Shown piece after piece: positions 36,448 through 45,196 of a stretch of DNA of 64,000 bases; the first letter of the stretch is position 1; every line of letters begins with the position of its first letter. Source of the stretch: AAA164-E04 sp964342825 (GTDB taxonomy: Bacteria; Verrucomicrobiota; Verrucomicrobiia; Limisphaerales; AAA164-E04); assembly GCA_964342825.1 (NCBI GenBank), contig CAYFHO010000009.1, positions 1 to 64,000 of the forward strand, given 5' to 3'. Position numbers and translations under genes: made by a program. The notes beneath the pieces were generated by a model. The model was not told where the DNA came from. It saw only the letters and a list, made by a program, of their open reading frames with translations, and did not search any database.

Positions 36448-38568
36448 ATGGTCAAGAAATCTAAGAAATCAACTGCCAAGTCCAAACCATCAGCAAACAC
36501 TAAAAAAGCTACTGCGAAAAAAACTGCCTCGGCAAAGAAGACTTCCAGCACCAAGGCTTCCTCAAAGAAAGCTTCTGCCAAAAAAACCGTTTCAAAACCC
36601 AAGGCAGTAGCTTCCAAAAAGAAAACAGCCAGCAAAGCAGCTCCCGCAAAAAAAGCAGCCAAGGCGGTGAAGAAAGCTCCAGCCAAAAAGGCTGCGTCCG
36701 CCAAAAAAACGTCAGCCTCTAAAAAGGTGGCTACCAAAACGGCTAGCAGCGCGGTAACAACCCCCAGGAAACCAGCTTCAAGTAAGGCTAAATCGGCTAC
36801 CAAATCAGGTAAAAAGCAAACCAAGAAGGAAGCCGTTGCACGAACGAAAGAGATTTTGGAAGAGATTCAGCGTCAAGCTAAAGCCAAAGCTAAGACCAAA
36901 TCTGGGGAAGAATTGGATGCTCTAACTCCGCCTACTGGTAAATCCGGAGTTAACCTGACCGAATATGTCAAGGAGTTGCTCAGTCTGGCTCAAGAACAGG
37001 GTTACCTCACCTATGGGGATATTAATGAGGTGCTGCCCGAAGAAGTGATCACACCCGAGGATCTCGAGGAGGTTTATAATCGACTCAGAAACCTGGATGT
37101 TGAAATCGTTGATCAAGCAGAAGTCGAACGCATCAAAAAGAATGATCAAAACGACGAGGAAGATGCGGGACGCTTGGACATTTTGGACGATCCTGTCCGA
37201 ATGTACATGAAACAAATGGGGAAAGTTCCCCTTTTGACACGCGAGCAAGAAGTTGAAATCTGTAAGCGCATCGAGGATGCTGAGATCGCCCAAAGGAAAA
37301 TTGTTTACAGCATGGGGTTTGCCGGTAAGGAGCACATCGCTCTTGCTGAAAAACTCATTGCCGAGCCTCCCAAGGAGCGATTTGACAGGGTCATATTAGA
37401 CAAAAAGATCGACAGTCGAGACAAGCATCTGAAATACCTTCGTCGATTGGTAAAACAGGTGCGTGAACAAGATCAGTTAGTCGACCAAAAATATGCTGCC
37501 TGGCAAAAGGTGAGCAGCAAAAAATCTCAGCAGAAAAATCATGATGAGTTTCTGAAGGCAGATAAAAAGCTTCAGAACATGTTTTCGAAATTTTACTTCA
37601 AGCAAAAAGTCATCGAAGAGATGACTCTGGTGACTGAAAACATTTTTGAAAAAATTCACGCCAGCCTGAATCTGATCAAGGATCTGGAAAAGCAGAAAGC
37701 TTCATCCCATCAACAGTCTTACATCCAGATGGAGGAGCAAAAGATTCATGCTTTGGAAGCGTTCGTCCGAATGCCTCATAATGACTATCTGGAATCCTAT
37801 GATCGCTTGAAAGAATTTGCTGCCAAGGCACACCAGGCCAAAACCGAAATGGTTGAAGCAAACCTGCGTTTGGTGATCTCCATTGCCAAGAAGTACACCA
37901 ACCGTGGACTTTCATTTCTCGATCTAATCCAGGAAGGCAACATGGGTTTGATGAAGGGCGTTGAAAAGTTTGAATACCGTCGTGGTTACAAATTTTCCAC
38001 CTATGCCACCTGGTGGATCCGCCAGGCCATCACCCGCTCTGTAGCCGATCAGGCACGAACGATTCGTATTCCTGTGCACATGATCGAAATCATTAACAAG
38101 TTGATGCGCGTTCAAAAGCAGCTTCTTCAAGAATTTGGCAGAGAGCCAACTGCCGAGGAAATTGCGGATGAAATGAATCTTCCTGTTGATCGTGTCAGTG
38201 CCGTACTCAAAATGGCCCAGCAACCCATCTCGCTGGAATCTCCTGTGGGTGACAGTGGAGATGCTAATTTTGGTGATTTTATTGAGGATAAATCCGCTGA
38301 GAATCCTTCGGATATGACGAGCCATCTCCTCCTCAGGGAACGTCTCAACGATGTGTTGACAACCTTGACGGAACGAGAAAGAAAGATTTTGGAGCTAAGG
38401 TTTGGATTGCACGACGGCTATGCCCGCACCTTGGAAGAAGTGGGTAAACAATTCAAAGTAACTCGAGAACGTATCCGACAGATTGAGGCCAAGGGGCTGC
38501 GTAAACTGCGGCACCCAACGCGAATTCGACAATTGCAGGGATTCCTGGAATCCGATGCAGCTGTTTAA
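36448..38568 (+). CDS. rpoD: primary sigma factor RpoD (sigma 70) with a basic N-terminal extension
   Basis: 706 residues. Residues 2 to about 130 are almost entirely Lys, Ala, Ser and Thr, in repeats like histone H1 (AKKA, KKTAS). Region 1.1-like sequence follows (about 168-225), then region 1.2 (DPVRMYMKQMGKVPLLTREQEVE, about 248-270), the non-conserved region, core region 2 (LRLVISIAKKY, DLIQEGNMGL, FSTYATWWIRQAI), region 3 and the region 4 helix-turn-helix (TLEEVGKQFKVTRERIRQIEAKGLRKLR). It directs RNA polymerase to housekeeping promoters. The basic tail is expected to bind DNA or RNA non-specifically. A strong terminator follows. Confidence 0.97.
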   Translation: MVKKSKKSTAKSKPSANTKKATAKKTASAKKTSSTKASSKKASAKKTVSKPKAVASKKKTASKAAPAKKAAKAVKKAPAKKAASAKKTSASKKVATKTASSAVTTPRKPASSKAKSATKSGKKQTKKEAVARTKEILEEIQRQAKAKAKTKSGEELDALTPPTGKSGVNLTEYVKELLSLAQEQGYLTYGDINEVLPEEVITPEDLEEVYNRLRNLDVEIVDQAEVERIKKNDQNDEEDAGRLDILDDPVRMYMKQMGKVPLLTREQEVEICKRIEDAEIAQRKIVYSMGFAGKEHIALAEKLIAEPPKERFDRVILDKKIDSRDKHLKYLRRLVKQVREQDQLVDQKYAAWQKVSSKKSQQKNHDEFLKADKKLQNMFSKFYFKQKVIEEMTLVTENIFEKIHASLNLIKDLEKQKASSHQQSYIQMEEQKIHALEAFVRMPHNDYLESYDRLKEFAAKAHQAKTEMVEANLRLVISIAKKYTNRGLSFLDLIQEGNMGLMKGVEKFEYRRGYKFSTYATWWIRQAITRSVADQARTIRIPVHMIEIINKLMRVQKQLLQEFGREPTAEEIADEMNLPVDRVSAVLKMAQQPISLESPVGDSGDANFGDFIEDKSAENPSDMTSHLLLRERLNDVLTTLTERERKILELRFGLHDGYARTLEEVGKQFKVTRERIRQIEAKGLRKLRHPTRIRQLQGFLESDAAV

Positions 38569-38598
38569 GCCTTTGCATTATCCTTGAATTTACGACTC

Positions 38599-38638
38599 CC
38601 CCGAAACACTGATTCTTTTGAGTGTTTCGGGGTTTTTT
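38599..38638 (+). terminator. intrinsic terminator after rpoD
   Basis: A 12-bp stem CCCCGAAACACT / AGTGTTTCGGGG (38599-38610 with 38621-38632), 10-nt loop, then six T residues. The next gene starts at an ATG only 8 nt after it, so that gene must have a promoter overlapping or inside the terminator, or be expressed by read-through. Confidence 0.93.
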
Positions 38639-38645
38639 ACAGCGG

Positions 38646-39848
38646 ATGAAGCTCCGACACTATTTTACACATTACTCCAGTTTGGGAGGAGTCCAGTCCA
38701 TTCTTGGAACTCACTTGAAGTATGACGGGACTGCCGGACTCACACCAACCCTTCTTGCCTTCTTTGATTCTAATGTGAATCGCTCCGGTAATGAAAAAGT
38801 GAAAGGTCTGAACTGGCATGGACTTTCCAGTATTCAGGGAGCTCGGGCATCTTTCCGGCAACATGAATTTGACAATCAATATGATTGTTGCGTTTACCAC
38901 GATTTATGGGGACTAGCTTTTTTGGCTGATTTGGATCACTGCCATTATCGAATAGGAGCAATCCATTCTCATTGGCCTCATCTTGAATTTCAACTCAAGC
39001 AGTTGGATGGATTCGTGGACGGAGTTTTTTGTGACAGTCAAGCATTGGCTGATTTGGCCATAAAATGCATCCCAGGACTCACTCCAGATCGCGCGATTCA
39101 TTTGCCAGTCCCAATCAAAACTTGCCCCCCAAAATACCGTCAAACCCGCACTCCGTTGAAAGGAAGGCCGCTTAAGTTAGGTTTTGTGGGAAGGTTGGAT
39201 CACCTGCAAAAAAGGGTAGAACGATTCATCCCAATGGTGGAATGTCTCGATCAAAGGGGAATCCAATATGAATTAGAATTTCTTGGGGATGGCACTGCAC
39301 GCCGTACGCTTGAAAACGCTTTCAAGGGTAAAGACCATATACGGATGCATGGAAAAAAATCAGGGGATGATTACTGGCGTATTTTGGGAACCTGGGATTT
39401 TGTTATCTATACGAGTGATTTTGAGGGATCTCCCTTGGCTATGCAGGAAGCATTAAATGCAGGGTGCATCCCCATCTTTCCCAGGATCAATTGTGGAGGT
39501 GATTTGGTGGTTGAGGAACTGCATTCTAGCTTGCTTTATCCTCAGGAGGATTACCCAGCCGTCGCAAGCATCCTGATGGATTGGTCCAAGCGTTCAAATG
39601 AATTCGTAGAACAGATTCGCAAGCAGGCAATCATTTTGAGCTCTGAATACGCCGAGGAAAAATATCACGCAAAATTCATGAACTTTTTAACTCACATAAC
39701 TTCACAACCTGCCATCTCCCTGCATCCAGTGCCAAGCCGGTCACAAACTTGGACAGATTATCTTCCATTTTCAGCAATACGACGCTGGTGCCCAAAAGCA
39801 TTTTTCAAATACCAAACCAAGCAACTTGTTACTAATCCAGACCGCTGA
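38646..39848 (+). CDS. glycosyltransferase, group 1 (GT4-like)
   Basis: 400 residues from the ATG at 38646. An earlier Met at 38622 lies inside the rpoD terminator, so the shorter start is preferred. The C-terminal half shows the GT-B pattern KLGFVGRLD, FLGDGTAR, and a DFEGSPLAMQEALNAGCIPI segment with the catalytic Glu pair typical of group 1 transferases. It transfers a sugar from a nucleotide donor; the acceptor is unknown. It is convergent with the DUF5069 gene with only 5 bp between stops. Confidence 0.85.
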   Translation: MKLRHYFTHYSSLGGVQSILGTHLKYDGTAGLTPTLLAFFDSNVNRSGNEKVKGLNWHGLSSIQGARASFRQHEFDNQYDCCVYHDLWGLAFLADLDHCHYRIGAIHSHWPHLEFQLKQLDGFVDGVFCDSQALADLAIKCIPGLTPDRAIHLPVPIKTCPPKYRQTRTPLKGRPLKLGFVGRLDHLQKRVERFIPMVECLDQRGIQYELEFLGDGTARRTLENAFKGKDHIRMHGKKSGDDYWRILGTWDFVIYTSDFEGSPLAMQEALNAGCIPIFPRINCGGDLVVEELHSSLLYPQEDYPAVASILMDWSKRSNEFVEQIRKQAIILSSEYAEEKYHAKFMNFLTHITSQPAISLHPVPSRSQTWTDYLPFSAIRRWCPKAFFKYQTKQLVTNPDR

Positions 39849-39853
39849 ACCTT

Positions 39854-40306
39854 CTATAGTCTGCCCTCTTCCAAATCATACACATCGAACCACACATACA
39901 CAGGTCGGTGATCGGGGACGTGTTCAGGTATGTAGGTCTCCAGGAAGACTTGATTCGCTTCCGGTAATTCGCTGATTCTCAATTCGCGCATTTGGTTGTT
40001 CCATTGAATGATCTCAAAATCGGATCTTTTCTTTGCATTTGCTTGGATCCAATTGGCTACCTCATCATCCGAAGCTCCGGTCGATACAAAGTCCTTGAAG
40101 GAATCCGCGTTGATTTCTGCGAATTTTAGAAATTGGTTATCCAGAGGGCAATCGAAGTGATAATCACCTTGCGTCTCGGCAAGCACAGCCCTGCATTTAT
40201 CCAACATTCTGGCGGCAACGACATATCCACCCAGGACTGACCTTGGGCTGCGTGGAAAAGTCTTCGTTAAATCCAAAGCGATATGATCTAATTTTGAGTG
40301 GCTCAT
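39854..40306 (-). CDS. DUF5069-like protein
   Basis: 150 residues. The opening (DLTKTFPRSPRSVLGGYVVAARMLDKCRA) matches the DUF5069 family, which is widespread in Verrucomicrobia. Function is unknown; the family has no signal peptide or membrane segment, so it is probably cytoplasmic. It is encoded 65 bp downstream of uvrB on the same strand, possibly as the last gene of that transcript. Assignment is from memory of family sequence, not a search. Confidence 0.75.
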   Translation of the reverse strand: MSHSKLDHIALDLTKTFPRSPRSVLGGYVVAARMLDKCRAVLAETQGDYHFDCPLDNQFLKFAEINADSFKDFVSTGASDDEVANWIQANAKKRSDFEIIQWNNQMRELRISELPEANQVFLETYIPEHVPDHRPVYVWFDVYDLEEGRL

Positions 40307-40371
40307 GATTTAAAAGAAATCTAAATGACCATGAAATTCCAGAAGAATCGAAATACTTAGGTATGGAATCA

Positions 40372-42450
40372 TCACGTTGTTTTCTGCCGGGCTGATTTTT
40401 TAAGCTGAATCTTTTTCCGAGAATGCTTTTTTTTGGTTCGATAGCTGACCTTGGTAGGAGTTGGTTTATTGATAACAGCCACTTCCATCCCGGCACTGCG
40501 TTTCAATTCTCGAATTTGATCGCGCAGCAAAGCAGCTTTTTCAAATTCAAGATTAACGGACGCTTGCTGCATTTCGATTTCCAAATCTTTGATCGTTTCG
40601 GTGACGTCCAGGTTGTCAGCGGTTTCCTGAAGGATTTGATCAGCTTGTTTCTTACCTTGCATTCGATACACCAAACCATCCTCAACCGCCCGGCTGACAC
40701 TTCTTGGAGTGATTCCGTGCTTTTTGTTATGCTCTAATTGTTTTTGGCGACGATATTTTGAAATCGCAAGAAATGCCTTGATACTGCGTGTCATGACGTC
40801 CGCATATAGAAAGACCTTTCCGTTCAAATGGCGCGCAGCGCGTCCTGCGGTTTGAACCAGGCTGGTAGTTGAACGCAAGTACCCTTCTTTGTCAGCATCC
40901 AAGATCGCAACCATGGACACCTCTGGTAAATCCAGCCCCTCTCGCAGCAGGTTGATTCCTACCAAGACATCAAATTCTCCCTGTCTAAGTGCCCTCAATA
41001 TTTCAACTCGTTCGATAGCATCGATCTCACTATGTAAATAACGAACCTCAATGCCTATTTCGCTCAAGTAATCGGTTAATTCTTCAGCTGTTCGTTTGGT
41101 CAGAGTAGTGACAAGCACGCGTTCCTTGAGTTCCACCCTTTTACGGGCTTCTTCTATGAGATCATCAATCTGCCCCTTGAGGGGTTTGACAATAATTTCA
41201 GGATCGACCAAACCTGTAGGACGCACAATTTGCTCGACCACCTTGTGTTGAGCCCAGTCTAGCTCGCGATCAGCCGGGGTCGCACTCACGTAAATGGTTT
41301 GTTTTTGATGAGCCTGAAATTCTTCAAATCCAAGCGGTCGGTTGTCCAGTGCGCTGGGTAGTCTAAATCCATGTTCCACCAAAACGGTCTTGCGAGAACG
41401 GTCTCCAGCATACATCCCACCAACTTGAGGCACAGTGGCATGAGATTCGTCGATGACCAGTAGATAATCTTCGGGAAAAAAATCCAGAAGCGTGTAGGGT
41501 TTTGATCCTGGAGGTCTACCTGAAATGTGGCGAGAGTAGTTTTCTATTCCTGAGCAAAAACCCATTTCTTCCATCATTTCCAGGTCATATTCAGTACGCA
41601 TTTTGATGCGTTGAGCTTCCAGTAATTTCCCCTCTTTTTCAAACTCGGCAATTCGATCTGTTAATTCCTCGCGTATCGACAGGATCGCTTTCTTCATTTT
41701 GGCGCGAGGTGTGACAAATTGTTTGCTGGGGTAAAATGTAACATAGTCCAATGATTCGATTCGGTTACCTGTCAGCGGGTCAAAGCGAGAAATGCGATCC
41801 AGTTCGTCTCCAAAGAATTCAAGCCGGATTCCTTCTTCGATGTAGGCTGGGGTCACTTCTACCGTATCCCCCCTCACTCGGAATTTACCTGGTATCAGCG
41901 CCACATCATTGCGTTCATATTGCAAATCCACGAGGCGATGAAGAAACTGATCGCGTGAGATCGATTCACCGACCTTCAGTGGTATCATCATGGCCTCATA
42001 ATCTTCTTTGCTTCCCAAACCATAGATGCATGAAACACTGGCTACTACAATGACATCACGCCTGGATACAAGCGAGCTGGTGGTCGACAGCCGCAGCCTT
42101 TCGATTTCGTCATTAATGCTGGAATCTTTTTCAATGAAGGTATCTGTTTGGGGTAAATATGCTTCAGGTTGATAATAATCAAAGTAACTCACAAAATATT
42201 CCACGGCGTTATTCGGGAAGAATGACTTAAACTCCGCATAGAGTTGTGCAGCCAGTGTTTTGTTGTGAGAAATGATTAGAGTTGGACGTTGTATCTCGGC
42301 AATGACATTGGCAATGGTAAATGTCTTACCTGATCCGGTGACCCCCAAAAGTACCTGATGTGCCTTAGACTCCTTGACTCCGGCAGTTAATTGTCGGATG
42401 GCTTCGGGCTGATCTCCTGCAGGAGGAAAAGGTGCTTCCAGTTGAAACAT
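40372..42450 (-). CDS. uvrB: excinuclease ABC subunit B
   Basis: 692 residues. Walker A (GVTGSGKTFT near residue 38), the UvrB beta-hairpin region (YFDYYQPEAYLPQTDTFIEKD), helicase motifs (DESHATVPQ, QTAGRAARH) and a C-terminal UVR motif are all present. UvrB verifies DNA damage in nucleotide excision repair together with UvrA and UvrC. The final 25 residues form a Lys/Arg-rich tail not found in standard UvrB. It is divergent from the AOS-type aminotransferase gene. Confidence 0.98.
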   Translation of the reverse strand: MFQLEAPFPPAGDQPEAIRQLTAGVKESKAHQVLLGVTGSGKTFTIANVIAEIQRPTLIISHNKTLAAQLYAEFKSFFPNNAVEYFVSYFDYYQPEAYLPQTDTFIEKDSSINDEIERLRLSTTSSLVSRRDVIVVASVSCIYGLGSKEDYEAMMIPLKVGESISRDQFLHRLVDLQYERNDVALIPGKFRVRGDTVEVTPAYIEEGIRLEFFGDELDRISRFDPLTGNRIESLDYVTFYPSKQFVTPRAKMKKAILSIREELTDRIAEFEKEGKLLEAQRIKMRTEYDLEMMEEMGFCSGIENYSRHISGRPPGSKPYTLLDFFPEDYLLVIDESHATVPQVGGMYAGDRSRKTVLVEHGFRLPSALDNRPLGFEEFQAHQKQTIYVSATPADRELDWAQHKVVEQIVRPTGLVDPEIIVKPLKGQIDDLIEEARKRVELKERVLVTTLTKRTAEELTDYLSEIGIEVRYLHSEIDAIERVEILRALRQGEFDVLVGINLLREGLDLPEVSMVAILDADKEGYLRSTTSLVQTAGRAARHLNGKVFLYADVMTRSIKAFLAISKYRRQKQLEHNKKHGITPRSVSRAVEDGLVYRMQGKKQADQILQETADNLDVTETIKDLEIEMQQASVNLEFEKAALLRDQIRELKRSAGMEVAVINKPTPTKVSYRTKKKHSRKKIQLKKSARQKTT

Positions 42451-42603
42451 CAGAAAAACCTAGGTCACAATTCCTTCATCGTCAACAGGGGCCGAGTGTT
42501 GGTTTTCAGTTTATGTGACTTTTAGATCTGGAAACATTTTACCACGCGATTATGAATTGTGGATTCAGCAGTCATAGTGATAAAAAGAGCTTGTTAAGAA
42601 TGA

Positions 42604-43716
42604 ATGCAAAGACGTATTCCAGAGCCAGTCGATGTAAGACACGTTGATTTCAACGGAGCGCGCCTGTTGTATTTTGGCGGATGTGATTACCTCAGATTTG
42701 GACATTTACCCGAGGTCCGTAATGCGGCCATCGAGTCCCTAAAAAACGAACCTTCATTATCCATTGGGGCTTCAAGAGCCACTACCGGAGATCACCAGGT
42801 ATACCGAGAACTTGAATCCCAATTGGCTATCCTAACTGATTCGGAAGATGCCTTGCTCACTGGTGCTGGGTATTTGGCAAATCTTTGCCTGATACCATTT
42901 CTGCAGCAATCAGCCGATTTATTGCTTATGGATGACCATTGCCATCCAAGCCTGAACGATTTAGCGCACTTTTCCGGAGTTCCAACAGAGAGATACCGTC
43001 ATTGTGATCCAAATTCCGCTTCAAAATTATTGAGGAAACGTCAGAAAGGGGAACGTTGTTTCCTGTTGAGTGAAACCATGTTTGGATTGGATGGATCAGT
43101 CATGCCTCTGCTGGAATTTCATGAGGCACTTCCAGTCGATGTCTGTTTCCTTCTGGATGAGGCGCATGGATTGGGGATTCTCAATTCGGATTTTTATAAA
43201 ACTATCCGTAACTCAAGAGTGCTCGTTAAAAGCCTTTCGCTGGCAAAAACGATAGGATGCCACGGAGGAGCCATTGCCGGACCTTCAGATCTTGTGTATT
43301 CCATCGAACAAAATGCATCCATTTGGGCAGGCCATACTCCAATCCCCATTCACATAGCACGGGCGGCCCTGAAAAGTATTGAACATTGGTCCATCCATCC
43401 TGAATCAAGAATTGAATTGAGTTTAAACATCAAAAGATTGTCGAATGCTCTTTCGGACTTAAGGTTATTGTCCGGTGATCCCATGATGACACCTGTTTGT
43501 TCATTCAGTATTGGTACTTTTGTGAATCAGGCAGAATCAATCCTTCAAGAATCGGGTATTTTTCCATCGATTATCCGTTACCCAGGAAGTAAGACGCAGC
43601 AGTTATTAAGAATCGCTATCAGTTCAAAGCACACCAACGAGGACATTCAAATCCTAAAATCAGCGTTGAGCAAATTAAAGAAAGAGCTGCAAATCGAGTC
43701 TTTTAAGTTCAGGTAG
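42604..43716 (+). CDS. alpha-oxoamine synthase-type (BioF/KBL-like) PLP enzyme
   Basis: 370 residues of the fold type I family: LDEAHGLG (Asp185, His188) and SLAKTIGCHGG with Lys215 as the Schiff-base lysine, as in 8-amino-7-oxononanoate synthase, KBL and serine palmitoyltransferase. The reaction is normally decarboxylative condensation of an amino acid with an acyl-CoA or acyl-ACP. No biotin gene is in the window, so naming it bioF is not justified. A sphingolipid-like or antibiotic pathway is also possible. It is convergent with a membrane protein gene. Confidence 0.85.
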   Translation: MQRRIPEPVDVRHVDFNGARLLYFGGCDYLRFGHLPEVRNAAIESLKNEPSLSIGASRATTGDHQVYRELESQLAILTDSEDALLTGAGYLANLCLIPFLQQSADLLLMDDHCHPSLNDLAHFSGVPTERYRHCDPNSASKLLRKRQKGERCFLLSETMFGLDGSVMPLLEFHEALPVDVCFLLDEAHGLGILNSDFYKTIRNSRVLVKSLSLAKTIGCHGGAIAGPSDLVYSIEQNASIWAGHTPIPIHIARAALKSIEHWSIHPESRIELSLNIKRLSNALSDLRLLSGDPMMTPVCSFSIGTFVNQAESILQESGIFPSIIRYPGSKTQQLLRIAISSKHTNEDIQILKSALSKLKKELQIESFKFR

Positions 43717-43739
43717 GAAAGAAAGAAACCGGTAAGTCC

Positions 43740-44597
43740 TCAGGTCTCAGTTTGGTTAAATGGATTTTCGGAACGCTGTTGTCCACTGCTTTCTTCGCTT
43801 GATCCAAAAGGGTTTTTTCCTCTTTTGTTGGGTTCGGCAGATTTGTTAGATGCTGGTTTGGTTATTTCCAGCTTGCGTGATGATAACAGCATGATTCCCC
43901 ACCCCATGGGTATATGGATCAAATTAGCCACCAATAATTCCTGCAGGTTCAACTGCCCTGCACCATATAACGCCAGAGCAACCGTCATGAAAAGAGCGGG
44001 TGGCATTAAGGAAAGCAATATTAAACGATAAATAACTTCGAAGGAAGAGCGACGCCCCCATAAGTAGGCAGCGATAAAAATGGGTACAAAATAAATGATT
44101 GAAAGCGCTCGCCATAAGATGGAAAACGCAAACCAGATCAGCACAAACCCTCCCAAATAGAAAAAGAAACTTCTGGAAAGCCACCAGGGTTGAACCTTGT
44201 CAGGATCAAGTTCAATGATGTACCCCGAAGGATACGGCATTGAGATAAATCCAAAAAGCGAACCAATTCGGATATTATCGATATCCAAGATTAAATTAAG
44301 ATCTGAAGTAGTGGAGATTTCAGATTGAAGGTCCGTACGAATGGAAATGGAAATAAATCGATTTTCAGCCAGACTTGCACTGGTGGGACTGAGTGTGACC
44401 AAGCGTTGATCCTTGATAAACGTTCCCGGAGGTAACTTGATCAAAGCGGATTCCCAAACAGGCAGCCAATGGATCCAGATAAACCATCCGATCACGCTGG
44501 CAACGGCAAATCCCACTGCCAGCGTGTACACAAACACACCTGTCTTGGACCGGGCAGCCCAGTTGGCAATCCCTCGAAAGGTGAAAGGAAAGCTCAT
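43740..44597 (-). CDS. hypothetical multi-pass membrane protein
   Basis: 285 residues. One N-terminal hydrophobic helix (about 22-46), a long extracytoplasmic-looking section (about 50-135), then several helices between about 140 and 245, and a polar Lys/Ser/Asn-rich C-terminus. I recognise no named family. It follows the DUF6941-like gene by 40 bp on the same strand, and a 7-bp-stem hairpin lies in that gap. The two may be co-transcribed with folD and the SH3 gene. Confidence 0.75.
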   Translation of the reverse strand: MSFPFTFRGIANWAARSKTGVFVYTLAVGFAVASVIGWFIWIHWLPVWESALIKLPPGTFIKDQRLVTLSPTSASLAENRFISISIRTDLQSEISTTSDLNLILDIDNIRIGSLFGFISMPYPSGYIIELDPDKVQPWWLSRSFFFYLGGFVLIWFAFSILWRALSIIYFVPIFIAAYLWGRRSSFEVIYRLILLSLMPPALFMTVALALYGAGQLNLQELLVANLIHIPMGWGIMLLSSRKLEITKPASNKSAEPNKRGKNPFGSSEESSGQQRSENPFNQTET

Positions 44598-44607
44598 TCG
44601 GACAGGG

Positions 44608-44628
44608 AATCAGGATTCATGCCTGATT
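44608..44628. other. short inverted repeat in an intergenic gap
   Basis: AATCAGG / CCTGATT with a 7-nt loop, upstream of the membrane protein gene (minus strand). No T-run follows, so it is a weak terminator candidate; it could also be a small leader hairpin or chance. Confidence 0.3.
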
Positions 44629-44637
44629 AGTCAATGA

Positions 44638-45093
44638 TTATGCTTTAGGTGGAGGTGATTGAGAGGGTGGTTGCTCTCCCCCACCTTTCTGCTGTTGTTG
44701 AGGTGCCAGCACCACATTGAGCGGGTAACGAAGCTTCATCACTTCATCAACCAATACTTCGATGTAATGCACTCCCGCCTCCTTGAACTCTACCTGACCG
44801 AATAGGGAAACATTGGTGGCGTGAGTATTGACGTCTTTCAATGCAAATTTGACTGTGCTTTTACGAATCACAGTGGTTTGATCCGGAGCCAGCAGTCTGA
44901 CTTCTTCGTTAAATTGTCCAAAACCTGCAGTCCAACGGTTGAACACACAAAGCTTGAGAGCGGTGACAGGAAGTCGTGGGACACGTACGAGTCCGATCAC
45001 ACCAATAAGGATGAAGTTCCCATTGGATTCCTGTTTGACGTCCTCACAAAGCAAGGAAGTCTGAAGATCCGGTAATATTCTTGATGGTTCCAT
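44638..45093 (-). CDS. DUF6941-like hypothetical protein
   Basis: 151 residues without signal peptide or membrane segment. The core (LCEDVKQESNGNFILIGVIG, then a beta-rich section) resembles the uncharacterised DUF6941 family seen in Verrucomicrobia and relatives; this is from recall and not checked by search. The C-terminus is a Gln/Pro/Ser-rich tail. It is 103 bp downstream of folD on the same strand. Confidence 0.65.
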   Translation of the reverse strand: MEPSRILPDLQTSLLCEDVKQESNGNFILIGVIGLVRVPRLPVTALKLCVFNRWTAGFGQFNEEVRLLAPDQTTVIRKSTVKFALKDVNTHATNVSLFGQVEFKEAGVHYIEVLVDEVMKLRYPLNVVLAPQQQQKGGGEQPPSQSPPPKA

Positions 45094-45196
45094 ATATAAT
45101 AAAATTCAAATTAATCTTGATTCATTGCATTGCAATGAAAGATCGGTAACTCTGAGGGATTCAGCGAACAATAAGAAGCAATTCCTTGGAATTTTT

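Noticed and set aside
36339..36824. Long minus-strand ORF (161 residues) rich in Ala, Leu and Phe, opposite the rpoD start.
   Set aside because: It is the antisense of Lys/Ala/Ser-rich codons; there is no signal, domain or ribosome-binding site, and rpoD is certain.
38622..38645. Upstream start for the GT4-like gene (8 extra residues).
   Set aside because: It falls inside the rpoD terminator stem; the ATG at 38646 is more plausible.
42604..43716. Naming the AOS-type enzyme bioF.
   Set aside because: BioF, KBL and serine palmitoyltransferase share the same active-site pattern and no biotin genes are nearby.
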